In this document: positions 51,706-61,545 of the stretch, in pieces | Layout of the letters: the number at the start of each line of letters is the position of its first letter | How positions within the stretch are numbered: position 1 is the stretch's first letter | NCBI RefSeq assembly: GCF_012927045.1 | Contig: NZ_JABBFW010000001.1 | Span: forward strand, 124,001 to 188,000 | Source: Azohydromonas caseinilytica | GTDB lineage: Bacteria; Pseudomonadota; Gammaproteobacteria; Burkholderiales; Burkholderiaceae_C | Direction: 5' to 3' | DNA length: 64,000 nucleotides | Made by a program: the position numbers and the translations under genes | The notes under the pieces: model-generated | Seen by the model: only the letters and a program-made list of their open reading frames with translations | Database searches by the model: none | Told to the model about the DNA's origin: nothing

Positions 51706-52158
51706 ATGAGCAACGACGAAGTCATCGACACCCTCAACGACCTGATCGAAACCTGCAAGGACGGCGAATACGGCTTCCGCACCAGCTCCGAGCATGCCAA
51801 GAACCCCGAGCTCAAGACGCTGCTGCTGGACCGCGCCAATGACTGCCAGCGCGGCGCTTCCGAGCTGCAGTCCCTGGTGGTGCAGCTCGGCGGCGAAGCC
51901 GACACCGGCGGCAGCGCGCTGGGCGCCATGCACCGCGGCTGGGTCGCCGTGAAGGCCACGCTTTCCAGCTACGACGACAAGGCGATCCTGGAAGAGTGCG
52001 AGCGCGGCGAGGACACGGCGCTGACCAGCTACCGCAACGCGCTGGCCAAGCCGCTGCCGCCGCAGATCCAGGCCGTGGTGGACCGCCAGTACCAGGGCGT
52101 CAAGCGCAACCATGACCAGGTGCGCGAGCTGCGCAACCGCCTGCGCGCCGTTTCCTGA
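51706..52158 (+). CDS. DUF2383 / PA2169 family four-helix-bundle protein
   Basis: This 150-residue ferritin-like helical bundle begins MSNDEVIDTLNDLIETCKDGEYGF. It has KTLLLDRANDCQRGASELQSLV, GSALGAMHRGWVAVKATLSSYD and ILEECERGEDTALTSYRNAL, all hallmarks of the PA2169 family induced under general stress. The metal-site residues of ferritins are only partly present and the function is unknown. AAGAGGAG precedes the ATG. Confidence 0.92.
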   Translation: MSNDEVIDTLNDLIETCKDGEYGFRTSSEHAKNPELKTLLLDRANDCQRGASELQSLVVQLGGEADTGGSALGAMHRGWVAVKATLSSYDDKAILEECERGEDTALTSYRNALAKPLPPQIQAVVDRQYQGVKRNHDQVRELRNRLRAVS

Positions 52159-52302
52159 GCCGCAGGCCCCTGGCACGCCCTGGCCGCGTGCCATGACCCT
52201 CCGGCCACCGCGCGTGCGGCGGCCGTTCCGTCGCGGCTCGATGGGCGTCCATGCGGGCCGCGAACTCCCGATCCCCGTGTCCCCTCACTCACCCATCGAG
52301 CC

Positions 52303-53307
52303 ATGAACGTCAGCATCCGCACGCTGCCGCTGGCCGCACTGCTGGGCCTGGCCCTGGTGGCGGGCTGCGATCCCAAGTCACCCAAGGTCACCGAGGACAA
52401 CCGCCCGGCCACCGGCGAGCGTGAGCAGGCCACGGGCATGGTCACCGGCAGCGCCGGCACCGCCACCGGCACCGGCGGCGCGGGATCGACCACCACGCCC
52501 GGCACGCCCTCGGGCTCGCTACCCGAGGCCTCCGGCCCGGCCCTGTCCGCCGGCGGCGAGCCTACGGCCGGCAGCAGCACCGGCAGCCGTGTCGGTGGCG
52601 GCGAGGGCCGCGGCGTCGGCGGGCCCACGCCCACCGACTCCCACAGCTCCACCGCCGGCGAGGCCGGGCGCGACACCGGCGTCTCCGCCGGGACGGCCGC
52701 GACGCCCGGCGTCCCGGTACCGGCGGCCAGCGCGGCCTCCATGGCCGCCGGGGCCGACGACATGGCCAACCAGCGCGCGGCCTCGCCCGGCACGCAGACG
52801 CGCGGTACCCCGGGCGGCGATGCGCAGTCCAAGGCCGGCGACGCGGCCGGCTCGGACACGGCGCTCAACAGCCGCGAGCGCACCTTCGTGCAGAGCACCG
52901 CCGGGCTCGACCTCTACGAGATGGCGGCGGCGCAACTGGGCGCGCAGCGCGCCAGGAACGCCGCCGTGCGCAGCTACGCCGAGCAGATGCAGCGCGACCA
53001 TGCGAAGTCGCATGAGCAGCTGCAGCAGCTGGCCCAGCGCCACCGCATCGACCTGCCCCGGCAGATGCCTTCCGACCGGCAGCGCGTGATCGAGCGGCTG
53101 GAGCGCAGCACCAGCTTCGACACCGCCTTCGTCAACACGGTGGGCGTGCAGGACCACCACAGCACCATCGAGCGCTACGAGAAGGCCTTGCGCGACACCC
53201 AGGACCCGGAGCTCAAGGGCTGGATCGAGCAGCAGCTGCCGGTGCTGCGCGAGCACCTGGCGCAGGCCCGCAAGCTGCCTGGAGCCCAGAGCACCGACAG
53301 CCGCTGA
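52303..53307 (+). CDS. DUF4142 domain lipoprotein with a long low-complexity linker
   Basis: This 334-residue protein has a lipobox ALVAGC (Cys22), then about 160 residues rich in Gly, Thr, Ser, Ala and Pro. A C-terminal DUF4142 four-helix domain (FVQSTAGLDLYEMAAAQLGAQRARNAAVRSYAEQMQRDHAKSHEQL to the end) completes it. The domain is a ferritin-like fold found in envelope stress proteins. The linker may let the domain reach through the periplasm. It lies just upstream of topoisomerase IB on the same strand (12-nt gap). Confidence 0.9.
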   Translation: MNVSIRTLPLAALLGLALVAGCDPKSPKVTEDNRPATGEREQATGMVTGSAGTATGTGGAGSTTTPGTPSGSLPEASGPALSAGGEPTAGSSTGSRVGGGEGRGVGGPTPTDSHSSTAGEAGRDTGVSAGTAATPGVPVPAASAASMAAGADDMANQRAASPGTQTRGTPGGDAQSKAGDAAGSDTALNSRERTFVQSTAGLDLYEMAAAQLGAQRARNAAVRSYAEQMQRDHAKSHEQLQQLAQRHRIDLPRQMPSDRQRVIERLERSTSFDTAFVNTVGVQDHHSTIERYEKALRDTQDPELKGWIEQQLPVLREHLAQARKLPGAQSTDSR

Positions 53308-53319
53308 AGGAGTCCCCTC

Positions 53320-54459
53320 ATGTCCGCCCTGCCGCAGGAGAGCCCGGAGCTGCTGCCTGCGGGGCTGGTGTGGGTCAACGACACCATGCCGGGGCTCAGG
53401 CGCGAGCGCCGCGGCGACGCATTCGTCTACATCGACCCGCAGGGCCACGAGCTGACTGACGAGGCGCGGCTGCAGCAGATTCGCAAGCTCGCCATCCCGC
53501 CGGCCTACACCGAGGTCTGGATCTGCCCGAAGCCCAACGGCCACCTGCAGGCCACCGGGCGCGACGCGCGCGGGCGCAAGCAGTACCGCTACCACCCCGA
53601 CTTCCGCGCCCACCGCGAGGACCACAAGTTCGAGCGCCTGCGCGAGTTCGGCCAGGCGCTGCCGCGCATCCGCGAGCGCGTGGCCCAGGACCTCAAGGCC
53701 AGCACCCGCGCCGGCCCCTCGCGCACGCTGGTGCTGGCCACGCTGGTGCGCCTGCTCGACACCACCGTCATGCGCGTGGGCAACGACGAGTACGCGCGCG
53801 GCAACCGCTCCTACGGCCTGACCACGCTGCGCCGCCGCCATGCCGGCCTCAGCGGCAGCAAGCTCAAGCTGCGCTTTCGCGGCAAGCATGGCGTGATGCA
53901 CGAGGTGGCGCTGGACGACCCCCAGGTGGCGCGCGTGGTGCGGCGCTGCCAGCAGCTGCCCGGCCAGGAGCTGTTCCACTACGTGGGCGAGGATGGCGAG
54001 ACGCATGCCGTCGGTTCTTCCGAGGTCAACGACTACCTGGAAGAGGCCGCCGGCGAGCGCTTCACGGCCAAGGACTTCCGCACCTGGCACGGCAGCGTGC
54101 ATGCGCTGGAGCTGCTGCGCCTGGCCTGCCGCGAGAGCGAGGGCGCTCCGAAGCTCGCGCCGGTCATCGCCGAGGTGGCGCAGCGCCTGGGCAACACCGC
54201 GGCGGTCTGCCGCAAGGCTTACGTGCATCCGGCCGTGCTGGCGCTGTCCGAGGACGAGGAAGCCGCCACCACGCTGTGCCGGCGCCTGGGCAGCAGCGTG
54301 CGTCCTCATGGCGGGCTGAGCGCCGACGAATGGCGGCTGCTGCGCTTCCTGGAGCAGCCGCACGGCGGACATCAGCGCACCAGCGCTCGGAGTTCCAGCG
54401 AACGCGCGGTCAAGGCACACGCCTTGCCAAAGCCGGGCGTCGCCGTTGAAAACGCTTGA
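53320..54459 (+). CDS. DNA topoisomerase IB (poxvirus/Deinococcus type)
   Basis: This 379-residue enzyme relaxes supercoils by a 3'-phosphotyrosyl intermediate. Landmarks are the N-terminal RLQQIRKLAIPPAYTEVWICP and GHLQATGRDARGRKQYRYH, TLVRLLDTTVMRVGNDEYARGNRSYGLTTLRRRH (catalytic Arg and Lys region), and DFRTWHGSV. The active-site Tyr is Y301 in CRKAYVHPAVL. The length is somewhat longer than the viral enzyme. GGAG precedes the ATG. Such bacterial enzymes often sit in stress islands, as here. Confidence 0.94.
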   Translation: MSALPQESPELLPAGLVWVNDTMPGLRRERRGDAFVYIDPQGHELTDEARLQQIRKLAIPPAYTEVWICPKPNGHLQATGRDARGRKQYRYHPDFRAHREDHKFERLREFGQALPRIRERVAQDLKASTRAGPSRTLVLATLVRLLDTTVMRVGNDEYARGNRSYGLTTLRRRHAGLSGSKLKLRFRGKHGVMHEVALDDPQVARVVRRCQQLPGQELFHYVGEDGETHAVGSSEVNDYLEEAAGERFTAKDFRTWHGSVHALELLRLACRESEGAPKLAPVIAEVAQRLGNTAAVCRKAYVHPAVLALSEDEEAATTLCRRLGSSVRPHGGLSADEWRLLRFLEQPHGGHQRTSARSSSERAVKAHALPKPGVAVENA

Positions 54460-54571
54460 AGTGCAGAGCCGTCCTCCTCCCTACCATCCAAGCGCCGCCG
54501 TCCCTGCCACTCCCATCCAAGAGGCTGCCACTGTCGCAGCCTCTTCAGTTTCCACCCGGGAAATTTCCGGG

Positions 54572-55060
54572 GTGGCAAGGGATGTTGCGCTGTCATCCAA
54601 GGTGTGCACGCGAGCACAGGCCGTGGCCCGTGCCGCGGCGCTGCCGCGTCCGCGCGTCTTCACCAACGGCGTGTTCGATCTGCTTCACCGTGGCCACGTG
54701 GAGTGCCTGCAGCAGGCGCGCGCGCTGGGGGCCTCGCTGATCGTCGGCCTCAACAGCGACGCCTCGGTGCGCACGCTGCACAAGGGGCCCGAGCGCCCGC
54801 TCAACCCGGAACTGGACCGGGCCTGCGTGCTGGCGGCACTGGAGAGCGTGTCGCTGGTGGTGCTGTTCGAGGAATCCACCCCGCTGGCGCTGCTGGAGGC
54901 GCTGCAGCCGGAGATCTACGTCAAGGGCGGCGACTACGACGTGCAGCGCCTGCCCGAGGCCGCGCTGATGGCGCGCTGGGGCGGGCGTGCGCTGGCGCTG
55001 CCCTACCTGTCGGGCCGCTCCACCACCGGGCTGGTGCAGCGCATGAGGGCCGCGCCATGA
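54572..55060 (+). CDS. rfaE2: D-glycero-beta-D-manno-heptose 1-phosphate adenylyltransferase
   Basis: This protein of about 162 residues forms ADP-heptose from heptose-1-phosphate and ATP. The nucleotidyltransferase motif VFTNGVFDLLHRGHVECLQ (HxGH) is followed by LIVGLNSDASVRTLHKGPERPLN and the EIYVKGGDYDV plus YLSGRSTTGLVQRM ends. It corresponds to the C-terminal half of E. coli HldE as a free-standing gene. The start is uncertain: GTG at 54572 gives a family-length protein, while the frame stays open to TTG 54446 inside the topoisomerase gene. It overlaps gmhB by ATGA. Confidence 0.88.
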   Translation: MARDVALSSKVCTRAQAVARAAALPRPRVFTNGVFDLLHRGHVECLQQARALGASLIVGLNSDASVRTLHKGPERPLNPELDRACVLAALESVSLVVLFEESTPLALLEALQPEIYVKGGDYDVQRLPEAALMARWGGRALALPYLSGRSTTGLVQRMRAAP

Positions 55061-55626
55061 GCGGGGCGCCGCCCCGGCGCGCCGGCGGGCTGCGCCCCGC
55101 CGCCTTCCTGGACCGCGACGGCGTCCTCAACGAGGACCTGGGCTACGTCCATCGCATCAAGGATTTCCGGCTGCTGCCGGGCGTGATCGAGGCGCTGCGG
55201 CTGCTCGCGCGCGAGCACGCGCTGGTGGTGGTGACGAACCAGTCCGGCATCGCGCGCGGCTACTACACCGAGGAGGACCACGCCCGGTTGAGCGCGCACC
55301 TGTGTGCGCTGCTGCGGGCCGAAGGCGTGGCACTGGCCGGCCTCTACCACTGCCCGCACCACCCCGAGGCGGCGCTGGCGCAGTGGCGGCGCGACTGCGA
55401 CTGCCGCAAGCCGGGGCCCGGCATGATCCTGCGCGCCGCGGTCGAGCTGGGGCTGGACCTGCGCGCCTCGCTGCTGGCCGGGGACCGCGACAGCGACCTG
55501 CGCGCCGGGCGCGCCGCGGGCGTGGGGCGCTGCTTCCTGATCGCGGCGCCGGGCACGGCGGGAGCGGCAGAGGCCGACGGCGTCTATCCCAGCCTGCTGG
55601 ACTGCGCGAAGGCGGTGCTGCAATGA
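55057..55626 (+). CDS. gmhB: D-glycero-beta-D-manno-heptose-1,7-bisphosphate 7-phosphatase
   Basis: This 189-residue HAD phosphatase removes the 7-phosphate in ADP-heptose synthesis. The nucleophile motif is AAFLDRDGVLNED, motif II is VVTNQSGIARGYY, and the zinc loop CPHHPEAALAQWRRDCDCRKPGPGM carries Cys/His ligands typical of GmhB. GDRDSDLRAGRAAG is motif IV. It overlaps rfaE2 and rfaE1 by ATGA at both ends. Confidence 0.94.
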   Translation: MSGAPPRRAGGLRPAAFLDRDGVLNEDLGYVHRIKDFRLLPGVIEALRLLAREHALVVVTNQSGIARGYYTEEDHARLSAHLCALLRAEGVALAGLYHCPHHPEAALAQWRRDCDCRKPGPGMILRAAVELGLDLRASLLAGDRDSDLRAGRAAGVGRCFLIAAPGTAGAAEADGVYPSLLDCAKAVLQ

Positions 55627-56552
55627 AGCCCATCCTGGTCGTCGGCGACTGCATGCTGGACCGCTACTGGGAGGGCGCGGTGGAGCGCATCTCGCCCGAG
55701 GCGCCGGTGCCGGTGCTGCAGGTGCAGCGCGAGACGCAGCGCGCCGGCGGCGCCGCCAACGTCGCGCTCAACCTGGTGGCGCTGGGCAGCCCGGTGCGGC
55801 TGCTGTCGCTGGTGGGCGAGGACGAGGCCGGGGCGCAGCTGTCCACGCTGATGGCGCAAGCGGGCATCGAGTTCGATCCGGTGCGCGATGCCGCCCTGCA
55901 GACCACGCACAAGATCCGCTCCGTGTGCCGGCGCCAGCAGCTGCTGCGCATCGACTTCGAGCAGCGCCCGCCCGCGCACTGCGTGCGCGCCCTCACCGAC
56001 CGGGTGCTGGCGCTGCTGCCGCAGGTCGAGTGGGTGCTGCTGTCCGATTACGCCAAGGGTGCCCTGGCGCACAGCACCGAAGTGCTGGCCGCCGCGCAGC
56101 GCCACGGCTGCCGCGTGCTGGTGGACCCCAAGGGCCAGGACTACGAACGCTACCGCGGCGCCTGGCTTGTGAAACCCAACGCCGCCGAGCTGCGCGCCGT
56201 CATGGGCGCGTGGAGTGACGAAGAGGAGCTGCTGCACAAGGCCCACGAGCTGCGCAGCAAGCTGGAGCTGGAGCATCTGCTGGTCACGCTGGGCGAGCAC
56301 GGCATGGCGCTGTGCTCGCGCGGGAAGGCCTGCCTGCGCATGCCGGCGCAGGTGCGCGAGGTCTACGACGTCAGCGGCGCGGGCGACACGGTGCTGGCCA
56401 CGCTGGCGCACACGCTCAGCCGTGGCTTGGCGCCGGAGGAAGCCGTGCGCTGGGCCAACAAGGCCGCGGGCATCGTGGTGGGCAAATTCGGCACGGCCAG
56501 CGTCAGCCGCGAGGAACTCGGGCTGGATGCGGCGCGCGCCGCCAACGAATAA
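55623..56552 (+). CDS. rfaE1: D-glycero-beta-D-manno-heptose-7-phosphate kinase
   Basis: This 309-residue PfkB/ribokinase-fold protein phosphorylates heptose-7-phosphate at C1. Landmarks are ILVVGDCMLDRYWEGAVERISPEAPVPVL, AGGAANVALNLVALG, VEWVLLSDYAKGAL, and the PfkB anion-hole VYDVSGAGDTVLA with the catalytic Asp. It matches the N-terminal half of HldE. ATGA overlap with gmhB indicates coupling. Confidence 0.95.
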   Translation: MKPILVVGDCMLDRYWEGAVERISPEAPVPVLQVQRETQRAGGAANVALNLVALGSPVRLLSLVGEDEAGAQLSTLMAQAGIEFDPVRDAALQTTHKIRSVCRRQQLLRIDFEQRPPAHCVRALTDRVLALLPQVEWVLLSDYAKGALAHSTEVLAAAQRHGCRVLVDPKGQDYERYRGAWLVKPNAAELRAVMGAWSDEEELLHKAHELRSKLELEHLLVTLGEHGMALCSRGKACLRMPAQVREVYDVSGAGDTVLATLAHTLSRGLAPEEAVRWANKAAGIVVGKFGTASVSREELGLDAARAANE

Positions 56553-56563
56553 AGGAGCCGGAC

Positions 56564-57211
56564 ATGGGCGTGCTGATCAAGGTGCCGCAGCCGCAGGGCG
56601 CGGCGGTGACGTGGCTGGATGGCGTCGAGCCGGCATCGGCGCCGAGCGGGCTGTACCTGCGGGCGTTGCGCGAGCATCGGTCCTTGTTCAGCCGGATGCA
56701 GGCGCTCGAAGGCGCCGTGGCGCAGGCCGCCGCCGTGATGACGCAGGCGCTGGAGAGCGGTCAAAAGCTCATGTTTTGCGGCAACGGCGGCTCGGCCGCC
56801 GACAGCCAGCACCTGGCGGCCGAGCTCACCGGCCGCTTCGTGCGCGAGCGCCGCGCGCTGGCGGCGATGGCGCTGACCACCGACACCTCGGCGCTGACCT
56901 GCATCGCCAACGACTACGACTTCGACCAGGTGTTCGAGCGCCAGGTGCGCGCCCTGGGCCGCGCCGGCGACTGCCTGGTGGGCATCTCCACCTCGGGCAA
57001 GTCCGCCAACCTGCTGCGCGCCTTCGGCGCCGCGCGGGCGCTGGGCATCCGCACCGTGGGGCTGCTGGGCCGCGACGGCGGCCCGCTGGCCGCGCTGTGC
57101 GACGTGCCGGTGATCGTCCCGGGCCAGTCCACCGCGCGCATCCAGGAGGCGCACATCTTCATCGGGCACAGCTTGTGTGCGCTGGTGGAAGAAGGGCTCG
57201 GATTGGGGTGA
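56564..57211 (+). CDS. gmhA: sedoheptulose-7-phosphate isomerase (phosphoheptose isomerase)
   Basis: This 215-residue SIS-domain enzyme makes D-glycero-D-manno-heptose-7-phosphate, the first step of the pathway. Visible are KLMFCGNGGSAADSQHLAAELTGRF (phosphosugar loop and Glu), TTDTSALTCIANDYDFDQVFERQV and VGISTSGKSANLLRAF. IQEAHIFIGHSLCALVE carries the catalytic His. A family-atypical N-terminal piece of about 25 residues precedes the domain. AAGGAG precedes the ATG. Confidence 0.95.
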   Translation: MGVLIKVPQPQGAAVTWLDGVEPASAPSGLYLRALREHRSLFSRMQALEGAVAQAAAVMTQALESGQKLMFCGNGGSAADSQHLAAELTGRFVRERRALAAMALTTDTSALTCIANDYDFDQVFERQVRALGRAGDCLVGISTSGKSANLLRAFGAARALGIRTVGLLGRDGGPLAALCDVPVIVPGQSTARIQEAHIFIGHSLCALVEEGLGLG

Positions 57212-57221
57212 GGAAGAAGAG

Positions 57222-57247
57222 CCCGGGTCAGCGAGACCCGGGCCCAT
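57222..57247. terminator. hairpin between convergent operons
   Basis: GCCCGGGTC-AGCGA-GACCCGGGC is a perfect 9-bp stem in the 80-nt gap between gmhA and the epimerase gene. There is no long T-tract, so it may stop both operons weakly. Confidence 0.6.
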
Positions 57248-57291
57248 GAAGCCGACGCCTTCCCGAAGCGCCGGAACCCTGAACTCTCAGC

Positions 57292-58259
<968 letters not shown>

Positions 58260-58263
<4 letters not shown>

Positions 58264-59258
58264 GCGCTCACTCCCTGCTTCTCATTGACGACCTGCGTGA
58301 GCACGCGGTCCCAGTCGGCGGCGAAGCGCTCGATGCCGAAGCGCTCGCGCACCGTGCGCTGCGCCGCGTCGCCCCAGCGCCGCGCCAGCGCCGGGTCGCG
58401 CAGCAGCTCGTGCATCACCTCCACCAGGCGGTCGAGGCGCGTGTCGATGCAGCCGTTGACGCCGTTGGCGATGACGCTGGGCAGCTCGGTGGTGGCCAGC
58501 GCCACCACCGGCATGCCGATGCCCATGGCCTCCAGCACCGACAGGCCCAGGCTGGTGTAGCGGATCGGGTTGAAGAAGAAGCGGTAGCGCGCCATCACGC
58601 CCGCCAGCTCCAGGTTGGGCACCTCGCCCAGGCCGCCGACCGACGTGGAGTCCATGCCCACCAGCGCCAGCGGCACTTTCGATCGCACCTGCTCGAACAC
58701 GTCCAGCCCCAGGCGCCGGCCGCGCTTGCGCAGGTTGTTCACCACCACGATGCCCTCGGCGCGGTCGCCCGCGTAGCGCACGCCCTCGGGCAGCTTGATG
58801 CCGTGGTCGATGACGCTCACCGGCGCGGCGCCGCTGTCCCACATCAGCGCGTTGAAGGGCGTGCAGTGGACGAGGTGCACGCCGTCCACCTCGCTGGCCC
58901 AGTGCCGGGTGTTGGTGGGGTGCTGCTGCGGGGGGTCATGCTCCAGGTACAGCGCCGGCAGCGCGCGCTGCGCCGGCGTGAGCAGCTGCAACCGGTCCTC
59001 CTCGAAGGCCGCGCGCGACTGGTAGAGCACGCAATCGAATTCCATGCGCGCCAGCTGCTGCGCCGGCGCCTCGTGCACGTTGTCGCCCCAGGGCAGCGTG
59101 CCGACCTTGCCGGCATGCCCCGGCGGGTGGCCGGGCAGCGTGAGCAGGAAGAAGTCGTGCGGCGCCTGGCTCAGGTAGTACATGTAGTTGCCATGCACAT
59201 GCCAGGTGAGCACGCGCAGGCGGCGGGAAGCGCTGGAGGTCTTCTGGGTCGGCGTCAC
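58260..59258 (-). CDS. glycosyltransferase, GT-B family
   Basis: This 332-residue protein starts [28 protein letters not shown]. It carries [60 protein letters not shown], and the donor-site [26 protein letters not shown]. This is a compact GT4-like enzyme common in proteobacterial LPS/EPS clusters. Translation is coupled to the UXS gene by ATGA. Donor unknown; UDP-xylose is possible given the partner. Confidence 0.87.
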
Positions 59259-59297
59259 GCCATCTCCTCATGGGCACCATGGAATCCCGTCCGGGTC

Positions 59298-59338
59298 GAG
59301 CCCTTCGACAAGCTTGGGAGAGCCTTGTCGAAGGCTCA
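59298..59338. repeat. REP-like inverted repeat
   Basis: The arms GAGCCCTTCGACAAG (59298-59312) and CTTGTCGAAGGCTC (59324-59337) flank a short loop, followed by AGGGCGAACGG. The motif CTTCGACAAGCTCAGGGCGAACGG-like is widespread as a dispersed palindrome in Burkholderiales. It fills most of the 98-nt gap. Confidence 0.7.
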
Positions 59339-59356
59339 GGGCGAACGGGGAATGAG

Positions 59357-60496
59357 TCAGCTGAACACCCGCGGCACCGGCCGCGGCTGCTCCAGGCTGG
59401 CGGCCAGGCGTCCTTCACAGGCGGCAGCCACCTCGGCCACGCCGATGGCCAGGGCGCAGGCATGACCGGTGGGGCACTGCACGTTGTGGCAGGGGCGGCA
59501 GTCCATGGCCTGCCACAGGACCTGGTGCGAGCCCCGGCCCAGCGGGCGCCAGCGCGACACCTCCGAGCCGCTGGCCACCACCACGCTGGGCGTGGCCAGC
59601 GCCGCGCCCACATGCGAGATGCCCGTGTCGTTGCACAGCAGCAGCCGCGCGCGCGCCACCAGCGCGCCCAGCGTCCACAGCGTGGTGCGGCCGGCCAGGT
59701 TGACGCTGGGCTGCTTCATCTGTGCCTGCAGCTCGGCCACCAGCGGCGCCTCGCCGGCGCTGCCGGTGAGCACCACGGTGCAGCCCTGGCGCGCGAGGCG
59801 GTCCGCCACCGCGGCGAAGCGCTGCACCGGCCAGCGCCGGCTCGGCAGCCGCGCCCCGGCATGCACGACCACATAAGGGCTGTCGCTGCCGGCCTCGGGC
59901 CACACCGCCTGCAGCTCCGCGAAGTCCTGCGAGCGCAGCGGAAACTCCAGCTCCTCGCCCTGGCGCGCCACGCCCAAGTGGTCCAGCAGCCGCAGCAGCC
60001 GCTGCACCTCGTGGCCCTCGTTGGGCCACACGGTGTAGAGCTCGGGCTGCGGGCAGAAGGCGCCGGGCTCGTAGAAGCCGGCCGAGCGCCGCGCGCCGCA
60101 GGCGGCGATGAGCGGGTTGACGATGCGCCCGCTGCCGTGCATCTGCAGCAGCAGGTCGAACTGCTCGCGCTGCATCATGTGCAGGAACTCGGGCACGCTG
60201 CCCTGGTCCACGGCGGCCTCGGGCAGCCCGGGAAAGCCGGGGAAGTCGATGAAGCGGTCCACCATCGGCATGCGCAGCATCAGCTCGCGCGCCCAGGGCA
60301 GCCCGATGAAGGTGATCTCGGCCTGCGGGTGCGCCGCGCGCAGCGCGCGCAGCGCCGGCACGGCGCACAGCAGGTCGCCCAGCATCAGCGCCCGGAACAC
60401 GCCGATGCGGCGCAGCGGGCCCTCGGCGGGCAGGGACACGGGCATGCGCCCGTGCGGGAGGCGGTCCCGGGGGGACGCGGGCATGGGGGTCGGCAT
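59357..60496 (-). CDS. GT9 heptosyltransferase family glycosyltransferase
   Basis: This 379-residue protein has RRIGVFRALMLGDLLCAVPALRAL at its N-terminus and the donor-domain YVVVHAGARLPSRRWPVQRFAAVADRL. LLLCNDTGISHVGAALATPSVVVASGSEVSRW and the Cys-rich CRPCHNVQCPTGHAC follow; the latter is typical of betaproteobacterial GT9 proteins. The enzyme transfers heptose from ADP-heptose to LPS core or another glycan. This matches the ADP-heptose operon facing it. Confidence 0.9.
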   Translation of the reverse strand: MPTPMPASPRDRLPHGRMPVSLPAEGPLRRIGVFRALMLGDLLCAVPALRALRAAHPQAEITFIGLPWARELMLRMPMVDRFIDFPGFPGLPEAAVDQGSVPEFLHMMQREQFDLLLQMHGSGRIVNPLIAACGARRSAGFYEPGAFCPQPELYTVWPNEGHEVQRLLRLLDHLGVARQGEELEFPLRSQDFAELQAVWPEAGSDSPYVVVHAGARLPSRRWPVQRFAAVADRLARQGCTVVLTGSAGEAPLVAELQAQMKQPSVNLAGRTTLWTLGALVARARLLLCNDTGISHVGAALATPSVVVASGSEVSRWRPLGRGSHQVLWQAMDCRPCHNVQCPTGHACALAIGVAEVAAACEGRLAASLEQPRPVPRVFS

Positions 60497-60517
60497 GGGA
60501 GCCCTCTACTACGGCAG

Positions 60518-61489
60518 TCAGATGAAGAGCACGCGGAAGCGCCAGGCGCCGACGAAGCGCCAGTACACCGCAAGGTAGGGAATCGCGAAGGAGGTCACCA
60601 GCATCTCGGCCACGTGCGCGGGCGCCAGCGACGCGCCGCGCAGGCGCTTGAAGGCAAAGCTCAGGATGCCGCCCAGCGCCAGCAGCACCGCCACCAGCGC
60701 CGCCGCGCCCTGCCCCGCCAGCGAGAAGCCCAACGCCGCCAGCGTGCTGAGCACGATCAGCACGTAGCGCCAGGGCGGCTGGCTGCGGATGCGGGTCTTG
60801 AACAGCTGCGGGTGCTTCTTGAACAGCAGCGCGTCGAAGCTGACGTTCTCCTGCTGCCACAGCGAGATGCCCCAGCGCGCCTCGCGCACCGGGTGCACGA
60901 CGATGGCCGCGTTGGCCCGGCCCACCTCGCCGCAATGCTCCAGCAGCGAGAACTGCAGGTCGGAGTCCTCGCGCCAGGCGCGCTTGAAGCGTTCGTCGAA
61001 GCCGCCGATCTTCTCCAGCGCCGCACGGCGCACGAAGGCGTTGGCGGTGACGAACTCGGCCGTCTCCAGCCCCTGCGTCATGCGCGCGTGGTCGGTGGGC
61101 CGGCCCAGCACGGGCACCACGACGCGCCCGGCGGCGGCGACGAGCTTGCGGCCCAGGGCGCGGCGGCCCTCCTCCAGCCAGCGCCGGTCGGGCACGGTGT
61201 CGTCGTCGGTGAAGGCGATCAGCGGCGCCAGCGTGGCGCGCCAGCCGCGGTTGCGCGCCGCCGCCGGCCCGCGCGTGCCCTGCGGCTGCAGGTAGCGCAG
61301 CACCGGCGCGCCCGGGCGCGCGGCCAGCTCCTCGACCACGGCGCGGGTGTCGTCGCTGCGGCCGTCATCCACCACCAGCACCTCGAACAGCGCCGCGTCC
61401 AGGCTCTGCTCCAGCAGCGCCTCCAGGCAGCGCCGCAGCAGGTCGGGGCGCTTGTAGGTGGGAATGACGACGGCGATCTCGACACTCAT
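60518..61489 (-). CDS. GT2 family glycosyltransferase with C-terminal membrane segments
   Basis: This 323-residue GT-A enzyme starts VEIAVVIPTYKRPDLLRRCLEALLEQ. The DDG strand VLVVDDGRSDDTR, the metal-site IAFTDDDTVPDRRWLEEG and the acceptor site AWREDSDLQFSLLEH follow. Near the C-terminus are hydrophobic stretches (YVLIVLSTLAALGFSLAGQGAAALVAVLLALGGILSF and VTSFAIPYLAVYWRF), so it is membrane-anchored and may act on a lipid-linked acceptor. Confidence 0.9.
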   Translation of the reverse strand: MSVEIAVVIPTYKRPDLLRRCLEALLEQSLDAALFEVLVVDDGRSDDTRAVVEELAARPGAPVLRYLQPQGTRGPAAARNRGWRATLAPLIAFTDDDTVPDRRWLEEGRRALGRKLVAAAGRVVVPVLGRPTDHARMTQGLETAEFVTANAFVRRAALEKIGGFDERFKRAWREDSDLQFSLLEHCGEVGRANAAIVVHPVREARWGISLWQQENVSFDALLFKKHPQLFKTRIRSQPPWRYVLIVLSTLAALGFSLAGQGAAALVAVLLALGGILSFAFKRLRGASLAPAHVAEMLVTSFAIPYLAVYWRFVGAWRFRVLFI

Positions 61490-61545
61490 GGGCAGCGGCT
61501 CCTTTCAGTGGCGTTCTGGGCAAGCCGATGGGCGGGCCACCGGCT

